Made by a program: the position numbers and the translations under genes. Below are positions 24,780 through 34,353 of a stretch of 64,000 nt of DNA, one piece after another (position 1 is the stretch's first letter; the number at the start of each line of letters is the position of its first letter). Under the pieces are notes generated by a model that searched no databases, was not told where the DNA came from, and was given only the letters and a program-made list of their open reading frames with translations. The DNA is from UBA168 sp011055275 (GTDB lineage: Archaea > Thermoproteota > Thermoprotei_A > Marsarchaeales > UBA168): the NCBI GenBank assembly GCA_046635845.1, contig JAQQXN010000001.1; one strand, given 5' to 3'.

Positions 24780-25442
24780 TTGGCAAAGCCAGTAGTCATG
24801 GCGGTCATACCCGCTAAGAACGAGCAGCAGACCATATCTTGGGTGGTTGAGGAGACCAAGAAGCGGGTTAACGCGGTCGTAGTAGTTAACGACGGCAGCG
24901 AGGACATGACGAAGAAGCTTGCGGCCAAGGCCGGAGCCCGCGTCATATCTCATCCAGTATCAATGGGGGCGGGAGCGGCTACCTCCACGGGGCTTAGATA
25001 CGCGTTGATTAAGGGAGCTGACGTAATCGTGACTTTAGACGGAGATGGGCAGCACGATCCGGCATACCTTGACCCAATGTTGGAGACCTTCGAAGATGTC
25101 GACCTCCTCATAGGCTCAAGGGATATGCGGGAAGGGGGCTTCTGGAGGCGGCTGGCAAACGGCATACTGGCCTGGGAGATCTCGACCCTGTCAGGGGTAA
25201 AGATAGCTGACAGCCAATCGGGCTTCAGGATATACTCGAGAAGGGCTGCCCGGGTGTTCGTCGACGAGGTCACCGAGTGGGGATATGGCTGGGCCTCCGA
25301 AAGCGTCTTGCTCATAGCTAGGAGAGGACTGCGCATATCTGAGTTTCCCATAAAGGCGAAACCTCACAGCGGGAAAAAGGGGACGAAGTGGTGGGATGGT
25401 TTCTTCATATTTTATCAGGCCCTAAGGGCCGGCCTGAGGTGA
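24780..25442 (+). CDS. GT2-family glycosyltransferase (dolichyl-phosphate sugar synthase-like)
   Basis: 220-residue GT-A enzyme. VVMAVIPAKNEQQTISWVVE starts the fold; VVNDGSEDMT, MGAGAATSTGLRYALIKGA and VTLDGDGQHDP (D-x-D metal site) bind the nucleotide sugar, and DSQSGFRIYSRRAA with WGYGWASESVLLIARRGLRI is the acceptor region. It resembles DPM1-type dolichyl-phosphate mannosyl/glucosyl transferases that lack membrane helices. The product would be a lipid-linked sugar donor for outside-facing glycosylation. TTG 24780 is the start; it follows the GT4 gene closely. Confidence 0.9.
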   Translation: MAKPVVMAVIPAKNEQQTISWVVEETKKRVNAVVVVNDGSEDMTKKLAAKAGARVISHPVSMGAGAATSTGLRYALIKGADVIVTLDGDGQHDPAYLDPMLETFEDVDLLIGSRDMREGGFWRRLANGILAWEISTLSGVKIADSQSGFRIYSRRAARVFVDEVTEWGYGWASESVLLIARRGLRISEFPIKAKPHSGKKGTKWWDGFFIFYQALRAGLR

Positions 25443-25491
25443 TAACTTTCGGGAAAAGCGATTTTAACGCGAAACGCGTATCATCGTGACA

Positions 25492-26637
25492 ATGAAATCG
25501 GCAAGGGTACTTTTGCTCGTCTTGGTAGCCTTGAGCGTTTACCAGAATCCTGTCCTAGCGCAGCAGCCCATGCAACTCATCCCCTCAATGTCACCCATTT
25601 ACGTAGGCTTATCTTCAATGCCCATAGCCTTTACCTATTACTTTTACTTGGTTAATCCCTCTCCGTATTCCGCGTACGCTTCACCGTCTTTTTACGCGTC
25701 CCCGGGGGTGAGGCTGCAGGCGCGGGTCGATGGCGTCGACGTTCCCGCGTTTTCCGCGGTTGAGGTTCCCCTCGTTGTTAACGTGACGGGTAGCGGAACC
25801 CTTTACGTAAACTACAGTCTCAATGGCCGCAAGGGGACCCTCTACATACAAAGGGTGCCTCTCCTGGTTGATGCTGAGCTTGTTTCGATTTCTTCGCGTA
25901 CGGTCTTCCCCGCGCTGGCGGGCCAGCAGGTACCTTTGAACGTGGTGATCAGTTCGTTTGGCCCAACTTTAACTCTTGAGGAGAACAACGCATCTCTCTT
26001 GGAATCTGGAGATGAGCTTTCGGGCGATTTTTCGGTTCCGTCGGGTCTTCCCTCATCGGTTCTCGAGGAAGGGATTGAAGTTACATGTTCCGTGCGTGGG
26101 AAGCTGCTCTCGATTTCTGTTCCCATTATAGTGACCGTGGAAGGCTATAGCGGAGATGGGTTCCCAATGTCGATGGACTACCTTGGTAAGGTTACCTCGA
26201 TGAAAGGTGCTGTGGAGTTCGTGCACAAGGGTCCTTTGGCGCTCACGCTCGCCGTTAGCTCTAACACCACTGACTATCTAGTCCTTAATTTCACGAGAGC
26301 CCCTTCGGAGTTCTGGGTTGCGCTAAACCGCAGCGACCCCGTAAACTTCACTTACGCGAAGGGGAAGCTGTCAGGGCCCATGGGCAAGGTTGAGGGCTGG
26401 ACATACGAGGGAACGGTCTTCTTCTTGGCTTTCAACGAGACGGCGCCCATGTCATGGGAAGTGGGGGCCAACGGAACCTCGACCGGTTGGCTTCCACCTC
26501 CGAAGGAAAGCGCCGGCATATCCCTGAAAGGAGATGTGCTTTACACCCTAGTCGGCGTTATCGCGCTCGCCTGCGCAGTGGTTGTCTTTTGGACTTTGAA
26601 GCGGAGAAAGAAGGGGTGGCCTTACTCTTGGGATTGA
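25492..26637 (+). CDS. Secreted, membrane-anchored surface protein of unknown function
   Basis: 381 residues with an N-terminal signal (SARVLLLVLVALSVYQNPVL), a long Ser/Thr/Pro-rich beta ectodomain containing several N-x-S/T sequons (NVTG, NYSL, NNAS, NTTD, NFTR, NRSD, NFTY, NETA, NGTS) and a C-terminal anchor at about 350-371 (YTLVGVIALACAVVVFWTL) followed by KRRKKG. The architecture matches S-layer-associated or solute-sensing archaeal proteins. ATTTTAA at 25461-25467 is the TATA box and favours ATG 25492 over GTG 25486. It follows the two glycosyltransferases, so its ectodomain may be their acceptor, which is inference. Confidence 0.7.
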   Translation: MKSARVLLLVLVALSVYQNPVLAQQPMQLIPSMSPIYVGLSSMPIAFTYYFYLVNPSPYSAYASPSFYASPGVRLQARVDGVDVPAFSAVEVPLVVNVTGSGTLYVNYSLNGRKGTLYIQRVPLLVDAELVSISSRTVFPALAGQQVPLNVVISSFGPTLTLEENNASLLESGDELSGDFSVPSGLPSSVLEEGIEVTCSVRGKLLSISVPIIVTVEGYSGDGFPMSMDYLGKVTSMKGAVEFVHKGPLALTLAVSSNTTDYLVLNFTRAPSEFWVALNRSDPVNFTYAKGKLSGPMGKVEGWTYEGTVFFLAFNETAPMSWEVGANGTSTGWLPPPKESAGISLKGDVLYTLVGVIALACAVVVFWTLKRRKKGWPYSWD

Positions 26638-26700
26638 CTATGCGATTAATTCGAAATGTGTGGCATAAGTCTTATAGATTTTTCCCATTTGAATATAATG

Positions 26701-27385
26701 GAAGAGAAAAACTGGTACGATAGGCTGGGCCCCGGCGTCCAGGACGGCCGTTGTGCCGCTTTTCTTGGGTTGGATGATGGACCTTTATGACGTTTACTTG
26801 GTTGCGTTTCTGGGTCTCGTTATAGCTTGCGTTTACCTTGCGCCTTACCTTGGCGCGGGGCTTACGTTCAGGCGGTTTACGCTGCGGGCGCTTTGACGGC
26901 AACGCTCGTGGCAAGGGCGGTGGGTGCCATGATGTTCGGGCCTTTGGCCGACAAGAGGGGAAGGAAGGACCCCTGACCGCGACCCTTCTGGCCATCTACG
27001 TCCACAGGTCGCTTTCAGAGTCAAAGGTGCAAAGTAGCGCCAAGCAGAAAAAGGAGGAGTTCAAGGTAGATGCTAAGGCGCTCACACAGGTTTTCCTTCG
27101 TACGCGTGGACATGTTCATGAGTCATCTACGCTGCTCGCGTTTTATTTGCGTAGTAATGCTTTACGGCAATTCATCGCTTGCCTACTATGGCAGCTTCTC
27201 CGTAAGTTCTTCGTTCCTGGTGCTCATATTTACGAATGCCACTGCCTCCTTGCGTTCCTTGTCTTTTGCCATGCGGGTGGCATGGCGGGAGGCATAGGCA
27301 TTGCTCTTTTTGCTAAGATGGGCCTTTCGTTCCTATCGTTAGGGTTCTTCTGGGCTCAAGGCTCTCGGAAAGCAGCTTGAGGTGG
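26701..27385 (+). pseudogene. Decayed MFS transporter gene
   Basis: A major-facilitator gene broken by at least four frameshifts and internal loss. In order: MEEKNWYDRLGP, then in another frame GWMMDLYDVYLVAFLG, then QAVYAAGALTATLVARAVGA followed by MMFGPLADKRGRK (motif A), then IYVHRSLSESKVQ and KKEEFKVDAKALTQVFLR, then VDMFMSHLR, CVVMLYGNSSLAYYGSF and GGMAGGIGIALFAKMGLSF. The pieces follow the sugar/sialate-porter type and cover roughly half of a normal 430-residue protein. A TATA-like TCTTATAG lies just before the start. This fills the gap up to the DNA ligase. Confidence 0.85.
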
Positions 27386-27425
27386 CGATCGGAAAAAAGC
27401 GTATAGCCGTAGATCCCGTAATCTC

Positions 27426-29063
27426 GTGAAAGCCGCGTCTTCCGCGCTTTTTTTGGAGTTTTCATTGCTGTGCGAGAAGCTCTCCTCAACTTCTTCAAAT
27501 AGCGAAAAGGTGAGGTTACTCGCCTCTTATTTGCGGAACCTCGAGTCTGAGGATTTGGGCATAGCCGTTGACTTCTTACTCGGAAGGGCATCGCGCGTCC
27601 GCAGTTCGGAAGGAAGGGCAAACGTCGCGTTTGCGACGGTTCGCGACGCCCTATGCCAGGTTGTTACGTTCAGCGACGATCAGCTCCTTCAGCTCTACAA
27701 AGAGCACGGAGATCTTGGGGAGGTGGCCATGGAGCTCCTCTCTTCGGGACACGCCGCACCCCTCGTGAGAGGGCAGCTCACCCTGAAAAGGATAAGGGAT
27801 GGTATGGATGATATCGGGTCCGCGCAGGGATCTGGGTCGGAGAAGAGAAAAGTCATGACCTTGACGGGGCTCTTGCTAGATTCCAGTCCGCTCGAGGCAA
27901 AGTACCTGATCAAGATCTTGACATCTGACATGAGGATAGGGGTAAGCGAGGGCTTCATTGCCGAGGCGGCAGCTGAGGCCTTCTCTGTTGGCAAAGAAGC
28001 TGTCAGGAAAGCGTACCTTTTGGTTAACGATATGAGCAAGGTCGCGGTGATGGCGAAAGAGGGAAGGCTTTCCGACGCGGGATTTTCGCTCTTTACGCCG
28101 ATCAGACCCATGCTGGCAGAGCCCGCTTCAAGTGCCCGCCAGATAATAGATGACATGGGCAGATGCTATGTGGAGGACAAGTACGATGGCATAAGGCTCC
28201 AAGTGCACAAGAAGGGAGGGGAGGTCAGGCTGTATTCAAGGGCTATGGATGACGTGACCCGCTTTTTTCCCGAGATCGTGGAGCAGATATCTCGCCTGAA
28301 CGAGGATTTTGCGCTTGACGGAGAGCTCATTTACGAGGGAGGGGGAAGGCTCAGGTTCTTTTCATTGCAGAAGCTGCTAAGGAATGAAGGGCGCAGGGAG
28401 AAGCATCCTCTCAAGTTTGTAGCGTTCGACGCACTTTACGCAAAAGGCAGGTCACTTCTTGATCTTCCTCTTGTGGAAAGAAAACGTGAGCTTTTTGCCC
28501 TGGGTTACGATAACTGCGCACCGTTCAAGGAAGTAAGCGCTCCTGAAGATGTAGAAAGGGCCTTCAAGGATTCGATCGCTAGGGGAAACGAGGGCATCGT
28601 GGCGAAGGACCCGGAATCTACTTACCAGCCCGGTGCTCGCGGAAAGAGGTGGTTCAAGCTGAAGAAAGCGTTAGATACGCTTGACGTCGTGGTAATAGGT
28701 GCGCAGTACGGCAATGGAAAGAGGAAGGGGCTACTATCGGACTACGTGTTTGCGGTCAGGCGCTCGAGGGACGATCCGACGCTTGTGCCCATAGGGAAGG
28801 CATACTCGGGATTAACCGACGAAGAGCTTCGCGACTACCATGACTTCTTCATGAGGAACAAGATAGGAGAGAAGGGAAACACCGTTTGGGTTTTGCCTAG
28901 GCTGGTGATCGAGGTGGGCTTCCAATCAATCCAGAGGAGCGCGCGCTACGAAAGCGGGTACGCGCTGAGGTTCCCGCGCATAATCTCCGTGAGGGCCGAC
29001 AAAAAACTAGATGAGATCGACGACCTGCAAAGGGTGGAGGAGCTATTTAAGGCTCAGGGATAA
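27426..29063 (+). CDS. lig: ATP-dependent DNA ligase
   Basis: 545-residue replicative ligase that seals Okazaki nicks and repair gaps. The N-terminal DNA-binding domain (to ~220) contains KVMTLTGLLLDSSPLEAKYL. The adenylation domain has CYVEDKYDGIRLQVHKKGGE with the nucleophile Lys252 in motif I, RLYSRAMDDVTRFFPEI-type motif Ia/III, DGELIYEGG, EGIVAKDPESTY (motif IV) and RWFKLKKALDTLDVVVIGAQ (motif V); the OB domain ends RFPRIISVRADK (motif VI). Length is normal for archaeal Lig (550-610), on the short side. Start GTG 27426. Ends overlap a convergent aldo/keto reductase by 10 bases. Confidence 0.92.
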   Translation: MKAASSALFLEFSLLCEKLSSTSSNSEKVRLLASYLRNLESEDLGIAVDFLLGRASRVRSSEGRANVAFATVRDALCQVVTFSDDQLLQLYKEHGDLGEVAMELLSSGHAAPLVRGQLTLKRIRDGMDDIGSAQGSGSEKRKVMTLTGLLLDSSPLEAKYLIKILTSDMRIGVSEGFIAEAAAEAFSVGKEAVRKAYLLVNDMSKVAVMAKEGRLSDAGFSLFTPIRPMLAEPASSARQIIDDMGRCYVEDKYDGIRLQVHKKGGEVRLYSRAMDDVTRFFPEIVEQISRLNEDFALDGELIYEGGGRLRFFSLQKLLRNEGRREKHPLKFVAFDALYAKGRSLLDLPLVERKRELFALGYDNCAPFKEVSAPEDVERAFKDSIARGNEGIVAKDPESTYQPGARGKRWFKLKKALDTLDVVVIGAQYGNGKRKGLLSDYVFAVRRSRDDPTLVPIGKAYSGLTDEELRDYHDFFMRNKIGEKGNTVWVLPRLVIEVGFQSIQRSARYESGYALRFPRIISVRADKKLDEIDDLQRVEELFKAQG

Positions 29064-29995
29064 TAGCTAAGCTTCAAAGAGGAAAGCGCGCGCTCGATGA
29101 TTTTGAGCTCCCCCTCGGTAAGAGACCAGCCTGATGCTTCCGCGTTTTCTTGAGCCTGTATTTCGTTCTTCGCCCCAGGTATTGGTATAACGCCCCCGTT
29201 TCTCAGGAGCCAGTTGAGGGCCACCTGCCCTACGGTCTTACCTCTTCCCCTAGCTATTTCCTCTAGAACTGGGATGAGCTTCTCCACCACAGATATATTG
29301 GAATCTGAGAACAGCTTGTTGCCCCTTCTCACGTTGTCCGATGGCCTTCTATTGGGCCCGTACTTGCCCGTAAGCGCTCCCTGTGCCAAAGGGCTCCAGG
29401 CTAGCACCGTTATGTTTTCTCTCTTGCAGTATGGAAGCACTTCTTCCTCTATTTCCCTCTGCAGCATGTTGTAACGCACTTGATTCGAAGCTATGTCAAC
29501 TATCGAAAGGTGCTCCCTGGCCTCTTTGAGATCCCTAACGGCGAAGTTGCTAACGCCTATCGCCCTTATAAGTCCTTTCTTGTACAACTCTTCCATGGCC
29601 TTCATGGTTTCCCTCAAGGGGACTTGCTCCCATGGATCAGGCCAGTGAACTTGGTAAAGATCGATTTCAGATACACCCAACCTTTTCGCACTGTTTTCCG
29701 CGGCCTTTAGGAGATCGTCGTGATGAAGGTGGCCCCCGTGAACCTTGGTGGCCACAACGACGTTGTCCCTTCCTATCTGTTTTATGGCCTTGCCCACGAC
29801 CTCTTCTGAGTGGCCGTCTCCGTAGGCCTCCGCCGTGTCTATCAGGTTCACGCCCAGCTCATGGGCTTTTACTAGTGCTCTTACGGCGCTTTCGTCGTTG
29901 ACGTCGGAGCCCCAGAAGCTCCCGCCTGCCTGCCACGCGCCTATTCCTATGCTCGATACCTTAATTCCCGTGTTTCCTAGGTTAACGTAATCCAT
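29054..29995 (-). CDS. Aldo/keto reductase (first of three)
   Basis: 313-residue NADPH-dependent TIM-barrel oxidoreductase. VKVSSIGIGAWQAGGSFWGS, NLIDTAEAYGDGHSEEVVGK (catalytic Asp and Tyr), VVATKVHGGHL (Lys) and YQVHWPDPWEQVP (His) make the catalytic tetrad; VIPIPGAKNEIQAQENAEA is the 2'-phosphate binding loop. The substrate is an aldehyde, ketone or sugar. GGTTATAAGC (plus strand 30013-30022) is a TATA box 23 bases before ATG 29995. Paralogues lie at 35.4 and 50.8 kb. Confidence 0.9.
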   Translation of the reverse strand: MDYVNLGNTGIKVSSIGIGAWQAGGSFWGSDVNDESAVRALVKAHELGVNLIDTAEAYGDGHSEEVVGKAIKQIGRDNVVVATKVHGGHLHHDDLLKAAENSAKRLGVSEIDLYQVHWPDPWEQVPLRETMKAMEELYKKGLIRAIGVSNFAVRDLKEAREHLSIVDIASNQVRYNMLQREIEEEVLPYCKRENITVLAWSPLAQGALTGKYGPNRRPSDNVRRGNKLFSDSNISVVEKLIPVLEEIARGRGKTVGQVALNWLLRNGGVIPIPGAKNEIQAQENAEASGWSLTEGELKIIERALSSLKLSYYP

Positions 29996-30030
29996 AATAA
30001 AAGAAAAAATAGGTTATAAGCTTTCGAAGC

Positions 30031-31233
30031 TCAAGTGGAGTTGTCTGCGGCCATGGCGTAAAAGACCTGAGCATCCGCAAGAAGGTCGGAGATCTTGCAG
30101 TACTCGTTGGGTTGATGAGCAGTCTCCACGGCGGTTGACCAAGCAACCGCAGGGTATCCCTTCTTTCTGAGGACGGCCGCAACCGTTCCACCTCCGATTC
30201 CCACAAAGCGAGCGTCGACGTTTCTCACCCTCTTTATGATAGACTTGAGCCTCTGAGCCACCTCGCTGTTTGGGTCGGTAGGCGGCGCGGGATCGTCGAT
30301 GACCACGGGGTCAACGCTTATGTTGACCCCGTTCTCCTCGGAGGCCTCACGAGCCAACGCCATAACGTCAGCTAGAACGTCAGCCACGGGATATTTGGGA
30401 AGGATCCTGCAGTCGAAGTAACTTACGTCTTTGCCCGGAACTATGTTTATGCTCCCCACATTTGGTTCCCTCTTCGTTGGTTCAAAGGTGCAGGTGGGAG
30501 GAGCGAAGAGCGGGTCCTTCGCATCGTACTTCTTGTGAAGGACGTCATCTACCTGAAGCAAGAGCTTCATGGCTATCCTGTTAGCGTTCTTGGATGGCAT
30601 GGAGCCATGCGACTGGACGCCCAGTACGGTGAACTTAAGCCACATCACGCCTTTTTCGGCTATCTCTATGTCAAGCCCATCGGGGCTGCCCGCATCCGGG
30701 ACCAGGTAGAGATCGCCTGGAAGAAACGGGTACCTTTCGACCACGTACTTCAGCCCGTAAACGCTTCCTATTTCCTCATCAGCTACTAGGCCTATGGCGT
30801 AGTTGTACTTCGGATCTACGCGTTCATCTGCCAGCGCCTTCATGGCGACGAGCGATGCCACCAGGGCCTGGCCGTTATCCTCGGTTCCCCTACCATATAT
30901 CTTATCGCCGTCAACAACGGCTTCGTAAGGGTTTGTTTTCCAAGCGGCCAGGTCACCCTCCGAGACGGTATCCATGTGGGAAAAAACCCATACGGTCTTT
31001 TCTTTTTTCATGTCGAGTTTTGCTATTATGTTGGGCCTTCTGTAGCCGAACTCATCCTTCGTGTCAAGCTGTTTTATCTCGGCCTGCGGGGCTATCTGGT
31101 TTATGAGAGATAGCAGGTAATCTGCTCTCTTTCCCTCCCCCTCGCCTCCTGCGGCTGGGCTTACCGACTTGAGGGGTATCATGTGCTTCATTACGTCTAT
31201 TGCAAACTCCTTGTATTCAGAAAAGTCAGGCAT
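30031..31233 (-). CDS. M20-family metallohydrolase (succinyl-diaminopimelate desuccinylase-like)
   Basis: 400-residue zinc peptidase/deacylase. VWVFSHMDTVSEGD and GRGTEDNGQALVASLVAMKA provide the first metal ligands (H-x-D, then D); GLVADEEIGS has the catalytic Glu pair; the dimerisation lid includes VQSHGSMPSKNANRIA; and STAVETAHQPNEYCKISDL gives the last His. It is nearest to the archaeal ArgE/DapE-type group that hydrolyses N-acyl amino acids or small peptides. A TATA box AAATAAAGC (31253-31261) suits ATG 31233. Annotation of the exact substrate is not safe. Confidence 0.88.
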   Translation of the reverse strand: MPDFSEYKEFAIDVMKHMIPLKSVSPAAGGEGEGKRADYLLSLINQIAPQAEIKQLDTKDEFGYRRPNIIAKLDMKKEKTVWVFSHMDTVSEGDLAAWKTNPYEAVVDGDKIYGRGTEDNGQALVASLVAMKALADERVDPKYNYAIGLVADEEIGSVYGLKYVVERYPFLPGDLYLVPDAGSPDGLDIEIAEKGVMWLKFTVLGVQSHGSMPSKNANRIAMKLLLQVDDVLHKKYDAKDPLFAPPTCTFEPTKREPNVGSINIVPGKDVSYFDCRILPKYPVADVLADVMALAREASEENGVNISVDPVVIDDPAPPTDPNSEVAQRLKSIIKRVRNVDARFVGIGGGTVAAVLRKKGYPAVAWSTAVETAHQPNEYCKISDLLADAQVFYAMAADNST

Positions 31234-31319
31234 GCGCTATTAAAACAGCGGCAAATAAAGCTTAGCAATCGAAAAGGCTTGTAGAAAACTTGGGACGCGC
31301 CCCTTACGTGCGCCTTGTT

Positions 31320-31751
31320 TTAACGGCTACCTCCTTTAAGCGCGTCGAAAAGAAATCCCAAAGACAGCCCGTAGAGGGGAGCGAAGAAGACCGCTGGGGT
31401 TGCCATGTAAAAGTAGTTCTCCTGCCCTCCCACGAACGCCAGAGCCGCAGACGAGATGTCCATGAGCCAAAGCGAGAGAAACACCCCCTTTTCCATGGAG
31501 CTGTTTCCCGGTATCTTGTTGTTGTAAAAGGCAAAGAACATGCTGAGTAGCGCTCCTCCTGCAAAAGAAAGCAACGCGACCATGGGCACGTCAGGTTTTT
31601 GCGTTACGATGAAGGGCATAGCGGAATACCACGTGGTCTGATAAGCGGGAAAAGACAGATAGGCAAACCACGCAAACGCGGATACCAAAATCGAGTAAAT
31701 TGATCCAGATATTACGCCCGCCATGATCCCTCTTTCTATCTCGTCACGCAT
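31320..31751 (-). CDS. Four-TM membrane protein of unknown function
   Basis: 143 residues with four hydrophobic helices: MAGVISGSIYSILVSAFAWF, VPMVALLSFAGGALLSMFFA, FLSLWLMDISSAALAFVGG and TPAVFFAPLYGLSLGFLFDA. The connecting loops are short and the N-terminal MRDEIERG is charged. It resembles small archaeal membrane proteins of unknown role; no motif is recognised. It stands alone, upstream of M20 on the same strand but separated by about 86 bases that carry the M20 promoter. Confidence 0.65.
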   Translation of the reverse strand: MRDEIERGIMAGVISGSIYSILVSAFAWFAYLSFPAYQTTWYSAMPFIVTQKPDVPMVALLSFAGGALLSMFFAFYNNKIPGNSSMEKGVFLSLWLMDISSAALAFVGGQENYFYMATPAVFFAPLYGLSLGFLFDALKGGSR

Positions 31752-31809
31752 CCATCTAACAACCTATTGCGCTTTGAATTATAAAGTTAGCGCAGTGAAA
31801 AATGCTCTG

Positions 31810-32393
31810 CTAATTAAAATTGCTTAAGAACGGCCAAAAGAGCGAACTGCCTTGTCCTTTCGGACGAGGCTTCTGCCTCAATGGCCGCCGTCTACCTTTA
31901 CGGGGTAAAGCCCGCACAGGCCCAAGGTAGCGATCTCCTTCTCTCGCGACGACCTGATGGACCTTCTCGGGTATTGCCCCGTGGTCTCTGAACTTTCTGC
32001 CTTCCCGAAACTTTGGGATCACGAGCCTTTTGCTAAACGAAAAAGTTCTGAGACACGATAAAGTACTGGTCTCTCTTCTTGGACTTGAAGTTGGGGTAGT
32101 CGGCGTCATGCTTGAAGAACGCCCTGAAAGCTATGTCCAACCTCCTGAGAGATTGCCGCAGGCTCTGAGAGTTGACCTCGTTCGGCCACTGGTACTGTTT
32201 CTTCATCTCTGTCAGCATCCTTAAGGTCTAAGGGGTTAGGCCCTTCTTTTTGTCGCCTTTGTGCTCCGCGTAGTACTTCGTCCTTACCTCTAGGAAATGG
32301 TTCCACGCGAACCTGCAGGCGCCGAAGCGCTTCTCCAGCAGCACCTTCTGCCTCTCACTTTGGATAGAGCTTTACCTTGGTAAACGTTATCAT
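31810..32393 (-). pseudogene. TnpB N-terminal half, frameshifted and truncated
   Basis: The 679-base gap before the debranching-type glycosidase contains the first ~190 codons of a TnpB on the minus strand. ATG 32393 opens MITFTKVKLYPK, a shift gives SERQKVLLEKRFGACRFAWN, the frame then passes a stop and continues MKKQYQWPNEVNSQSLRQSL and RRLDIAFRAFFKHDADYPNF, and after another stop and shift RLVIPKFREGRKFRDHG. These are the helical domain and beta barrel of IS605-type TnpB. The RuvC domain and zinc ribbon are absent. At least three disabling lesions are visible. Confidence 0.88.
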
Positions 32394-32430
32394 CGATTGT
32401 AAATAACAGGAACAACCTATAAATACATGT

Positions 32431-34353
32431 GTGAGGGGGCTATTTATTCCATCCCTTAAGGACTTCCGCCTCCTAAATCCCGTCAGAGTTAAAAGCAGCC
32501 CTTGGGCTTACGTGATGATGCGTCCTCACGAAATGCTCGAGATGGCGAGAGCTAGCAACGTGAAGTTGGATCCCAAAAGCGCCATGATATTTCTCAAAGG
32601 CGCTTCAGCGCACCTCGTGCTAAACGGGGATGGGTCTTACCCTCAGCCTGACCCCGAGGGAAGGTCGAGAACAGGTCTTTGGATGGACTACGTCGAACTG
32701 CTTAAGTCGATAAAGGTGACGCTTAACGGGACTCCGTTGGAAGGCCTTTGCCAGTGGGTCTACTGGGATCCCTCCTTCGCTGTATGGCTCTACGGTAACA
32801 ACGGGTCGTCAGCGATGTGGTTTGAAGGCGACACCTTGAACGTTTACTTTGAGCTTAAGGGGCAGGTAGGGATCGAGCTATCCCCTTCCATGAGGTTCAT
32901 GTGGCCTGAAGGGAGTAAAAAAATGAGGGTAATAGGTCCGTCTCATGGAAGAGATGGCTTGAGGTTCTACGGTGCCCTGGAAGCTGGGCAAAGCGTTGAG
33001 GTGGTGGTGTCCTCAGATTCCATGAGATTTTCTGGGTGGTCGGCCACGGGAAGCGGGCAGGGATTGCTCAAGGTTAGTGCCTCTTGGGCTGGAAGGAGAA
33101 AGGAACAAGTGCGCCTCCAGCCCGTCGCCCTTAAGACCGGATTGGAGGACGTGGATGCTGCTCTTGGCCTTTGTTCATCGCTTTTAGTGAGATCCCATAC
33201 GGATTCCTCGATAGGAGGGAGCTGGCTTTCAAGCCTGCCCGTGTTCTCATGGGTGCTGGGCGCTGACGATTTATGGTGTTCCATGGCAGCTAACAGGCTT
33301 GGGCTTTATCGCTGGTCAAGAGAGGCCATTGGGCTCGTTGCAGCCTATCAAGTAAGGCAGGGGGACAGAAAGGGTCTCATGCCCAATGAGATAACGCTGG
33401 ATCCTCAAATGACGCCAGATAAGCTCGAGACGGGATACGCATCTGCACTCACGACCCCTTTGTGGGTCAGTGCGTTAGAGGATTACGTGGCATGGAGCGG
33501 GGACTTCACGGTCTTAAAGGAGCATCGCGCAAACCTCGACATGGCTATGGAGTTCCTAACGAGCGAGAGGCGGTATGTCGGCGATCTATTCGCATGCGAT
33601 CCCTCTTCGTTGCTGGTCGGATGGCCAGTTTCCATGTCGCTAGAAAGGGAAGGGGCATGTGTTGAGGTAAACGCTTTGGTGATAAAGGCACTAGACGATG
33701 CTGCCTCGCTTTACTCAGCGCTTGGAGACGAGCGTAGGGCTGACGAGCTTCACGTTAGGGCTAGCGAAATGGTGTCTTCCCTCTCGTCGTTTTACTCTCA
33801 GGAAGATGGTCTGCTTTGCGATCGCGTAGATAGAGAAGGAAAGAAGCACGTGGTCCTTTCTGCAATGTCGGTTGTGCCCCTTTCCTTGGGCATGTTGCCT
33901 GAGGACGTGGGAGTGGTTGTGATCAAGAGGCTTTATGGGCAAGACTTCATGACGCCTTGGGGCCTTAGGTCCATGTCTTCCAAGGATCTCAGGTACGACC
34001 CAAAGCAGTACTACATGGGAGCGGTGTGGCCGGAGCTCACGGCCCTTTACGCGCTCGGTTGCTATAGGTACGGCTTTCATCAGCTTGGATGGGAATCGCT
34101 GAATAAAGTGTTCAAGCTTTTGCTTTCAGGCGGCCCAGCTTACATCAGTGCCGCTTACTCAGGAGAGTCACCTGACCCCATTGGCCCCGCTTGGCATGTC
34201 GCCTCGTGCGCCCTAGCGCTTATGGCTTTCTTCGATGGCGTGCTGGGAGCTTCCGGCAATGGGGCAGATGTACCAAGCTTTGAGCCTCATCTTCCTGAGG
34301 AAGTAAAGGCAGTAAATCTGGAGTACGGCGATAGAAGAATAGAGGTGAGGTGA
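32431..34353 (+). CDS. Amylo-alpha-1,6-glucosidase / glycogen debranching-type glycosidase
   Basis: 640-residue (alpha/alpha)6-barrel glycosidase, related to the C-terminal glucosidase part of glycogen debranching enzymes (GH133/GDE_C). The N-terminal ~200 residues form a beta sandwich. The barrel shows SWLSSLPVFSWVLGADDLW, RQGDRKGLMPNEIT, and the signature WGLRSMSSKDLRYDPKQYYM followed by GAVWPELTALYALG, where the catalytic acid and base normally lie. No signal peptide, so it acts inside the cell on glycogen or imported oligosaccharides. Start GTG 32431. RNase HI overlaps its stop, so at least two genes share a transcript. Confidence 0.82.
   Translation: MRGLFIPSLKDFRLLNPVRVKSSPWAYVMMRPHEMLEMARASNVKLDPKSAMIFLKGASAHLVLNGDGSYPQPDPEGRSRTGLWMDYVELLKSIKVTLNGTPLEGLCQWVYWDPSFAVWLYGNNGSSAMWFEGDTLNVYFELKGQVGIELSPSMRFMWPEGSKKMRVIGPSHGRDGLRFYGALEAGQSVEVVVSSDSMRFSGWSATGSGQGLLKVSASWAGRRKEQVRLQPVALKTGLEDVDAALGLCSSLLVRSHTDSSIGGSWLSSLPVFSWVLGADDLWCSMAANRLGLYRWSREAIGLVAAYQVRQGDRKGLMPNEITLDPQMTPDKLETGYASALTTPLWVSALEDYVAWSGDFTVLKEHRANLDMAMEFLTSERRYVGDLFACDPSSLLVGWPVSMSLEREGACVEVNALVIKALDDAASLYSALGDERRADELHVRASEMVSSLSSFYSQEDGLLCDRVDREGKKHVVLSAMSVVPLSLGMLPEDVGVVVIKRLYGQDFMTPWGLRSMSSKDLRYDPKQYYMGAVWPELTALYALGCYRYGFHQLGWESLNKVFKLLLSGGPAYISAAYSGESPDPIGPAWHVASCALALMAFFDGVLGASGNGADVPSFEPHLPEEVKAVNLEYGDRRIEVR

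Noticed and set aside
26838..27380. 180-codon frame as an intact gene
   Set aside because: Its sequence mixes one true MFS piece (IYVHRSLSESK) with out-of-frame translation; it is part of the MFS pseudogene.
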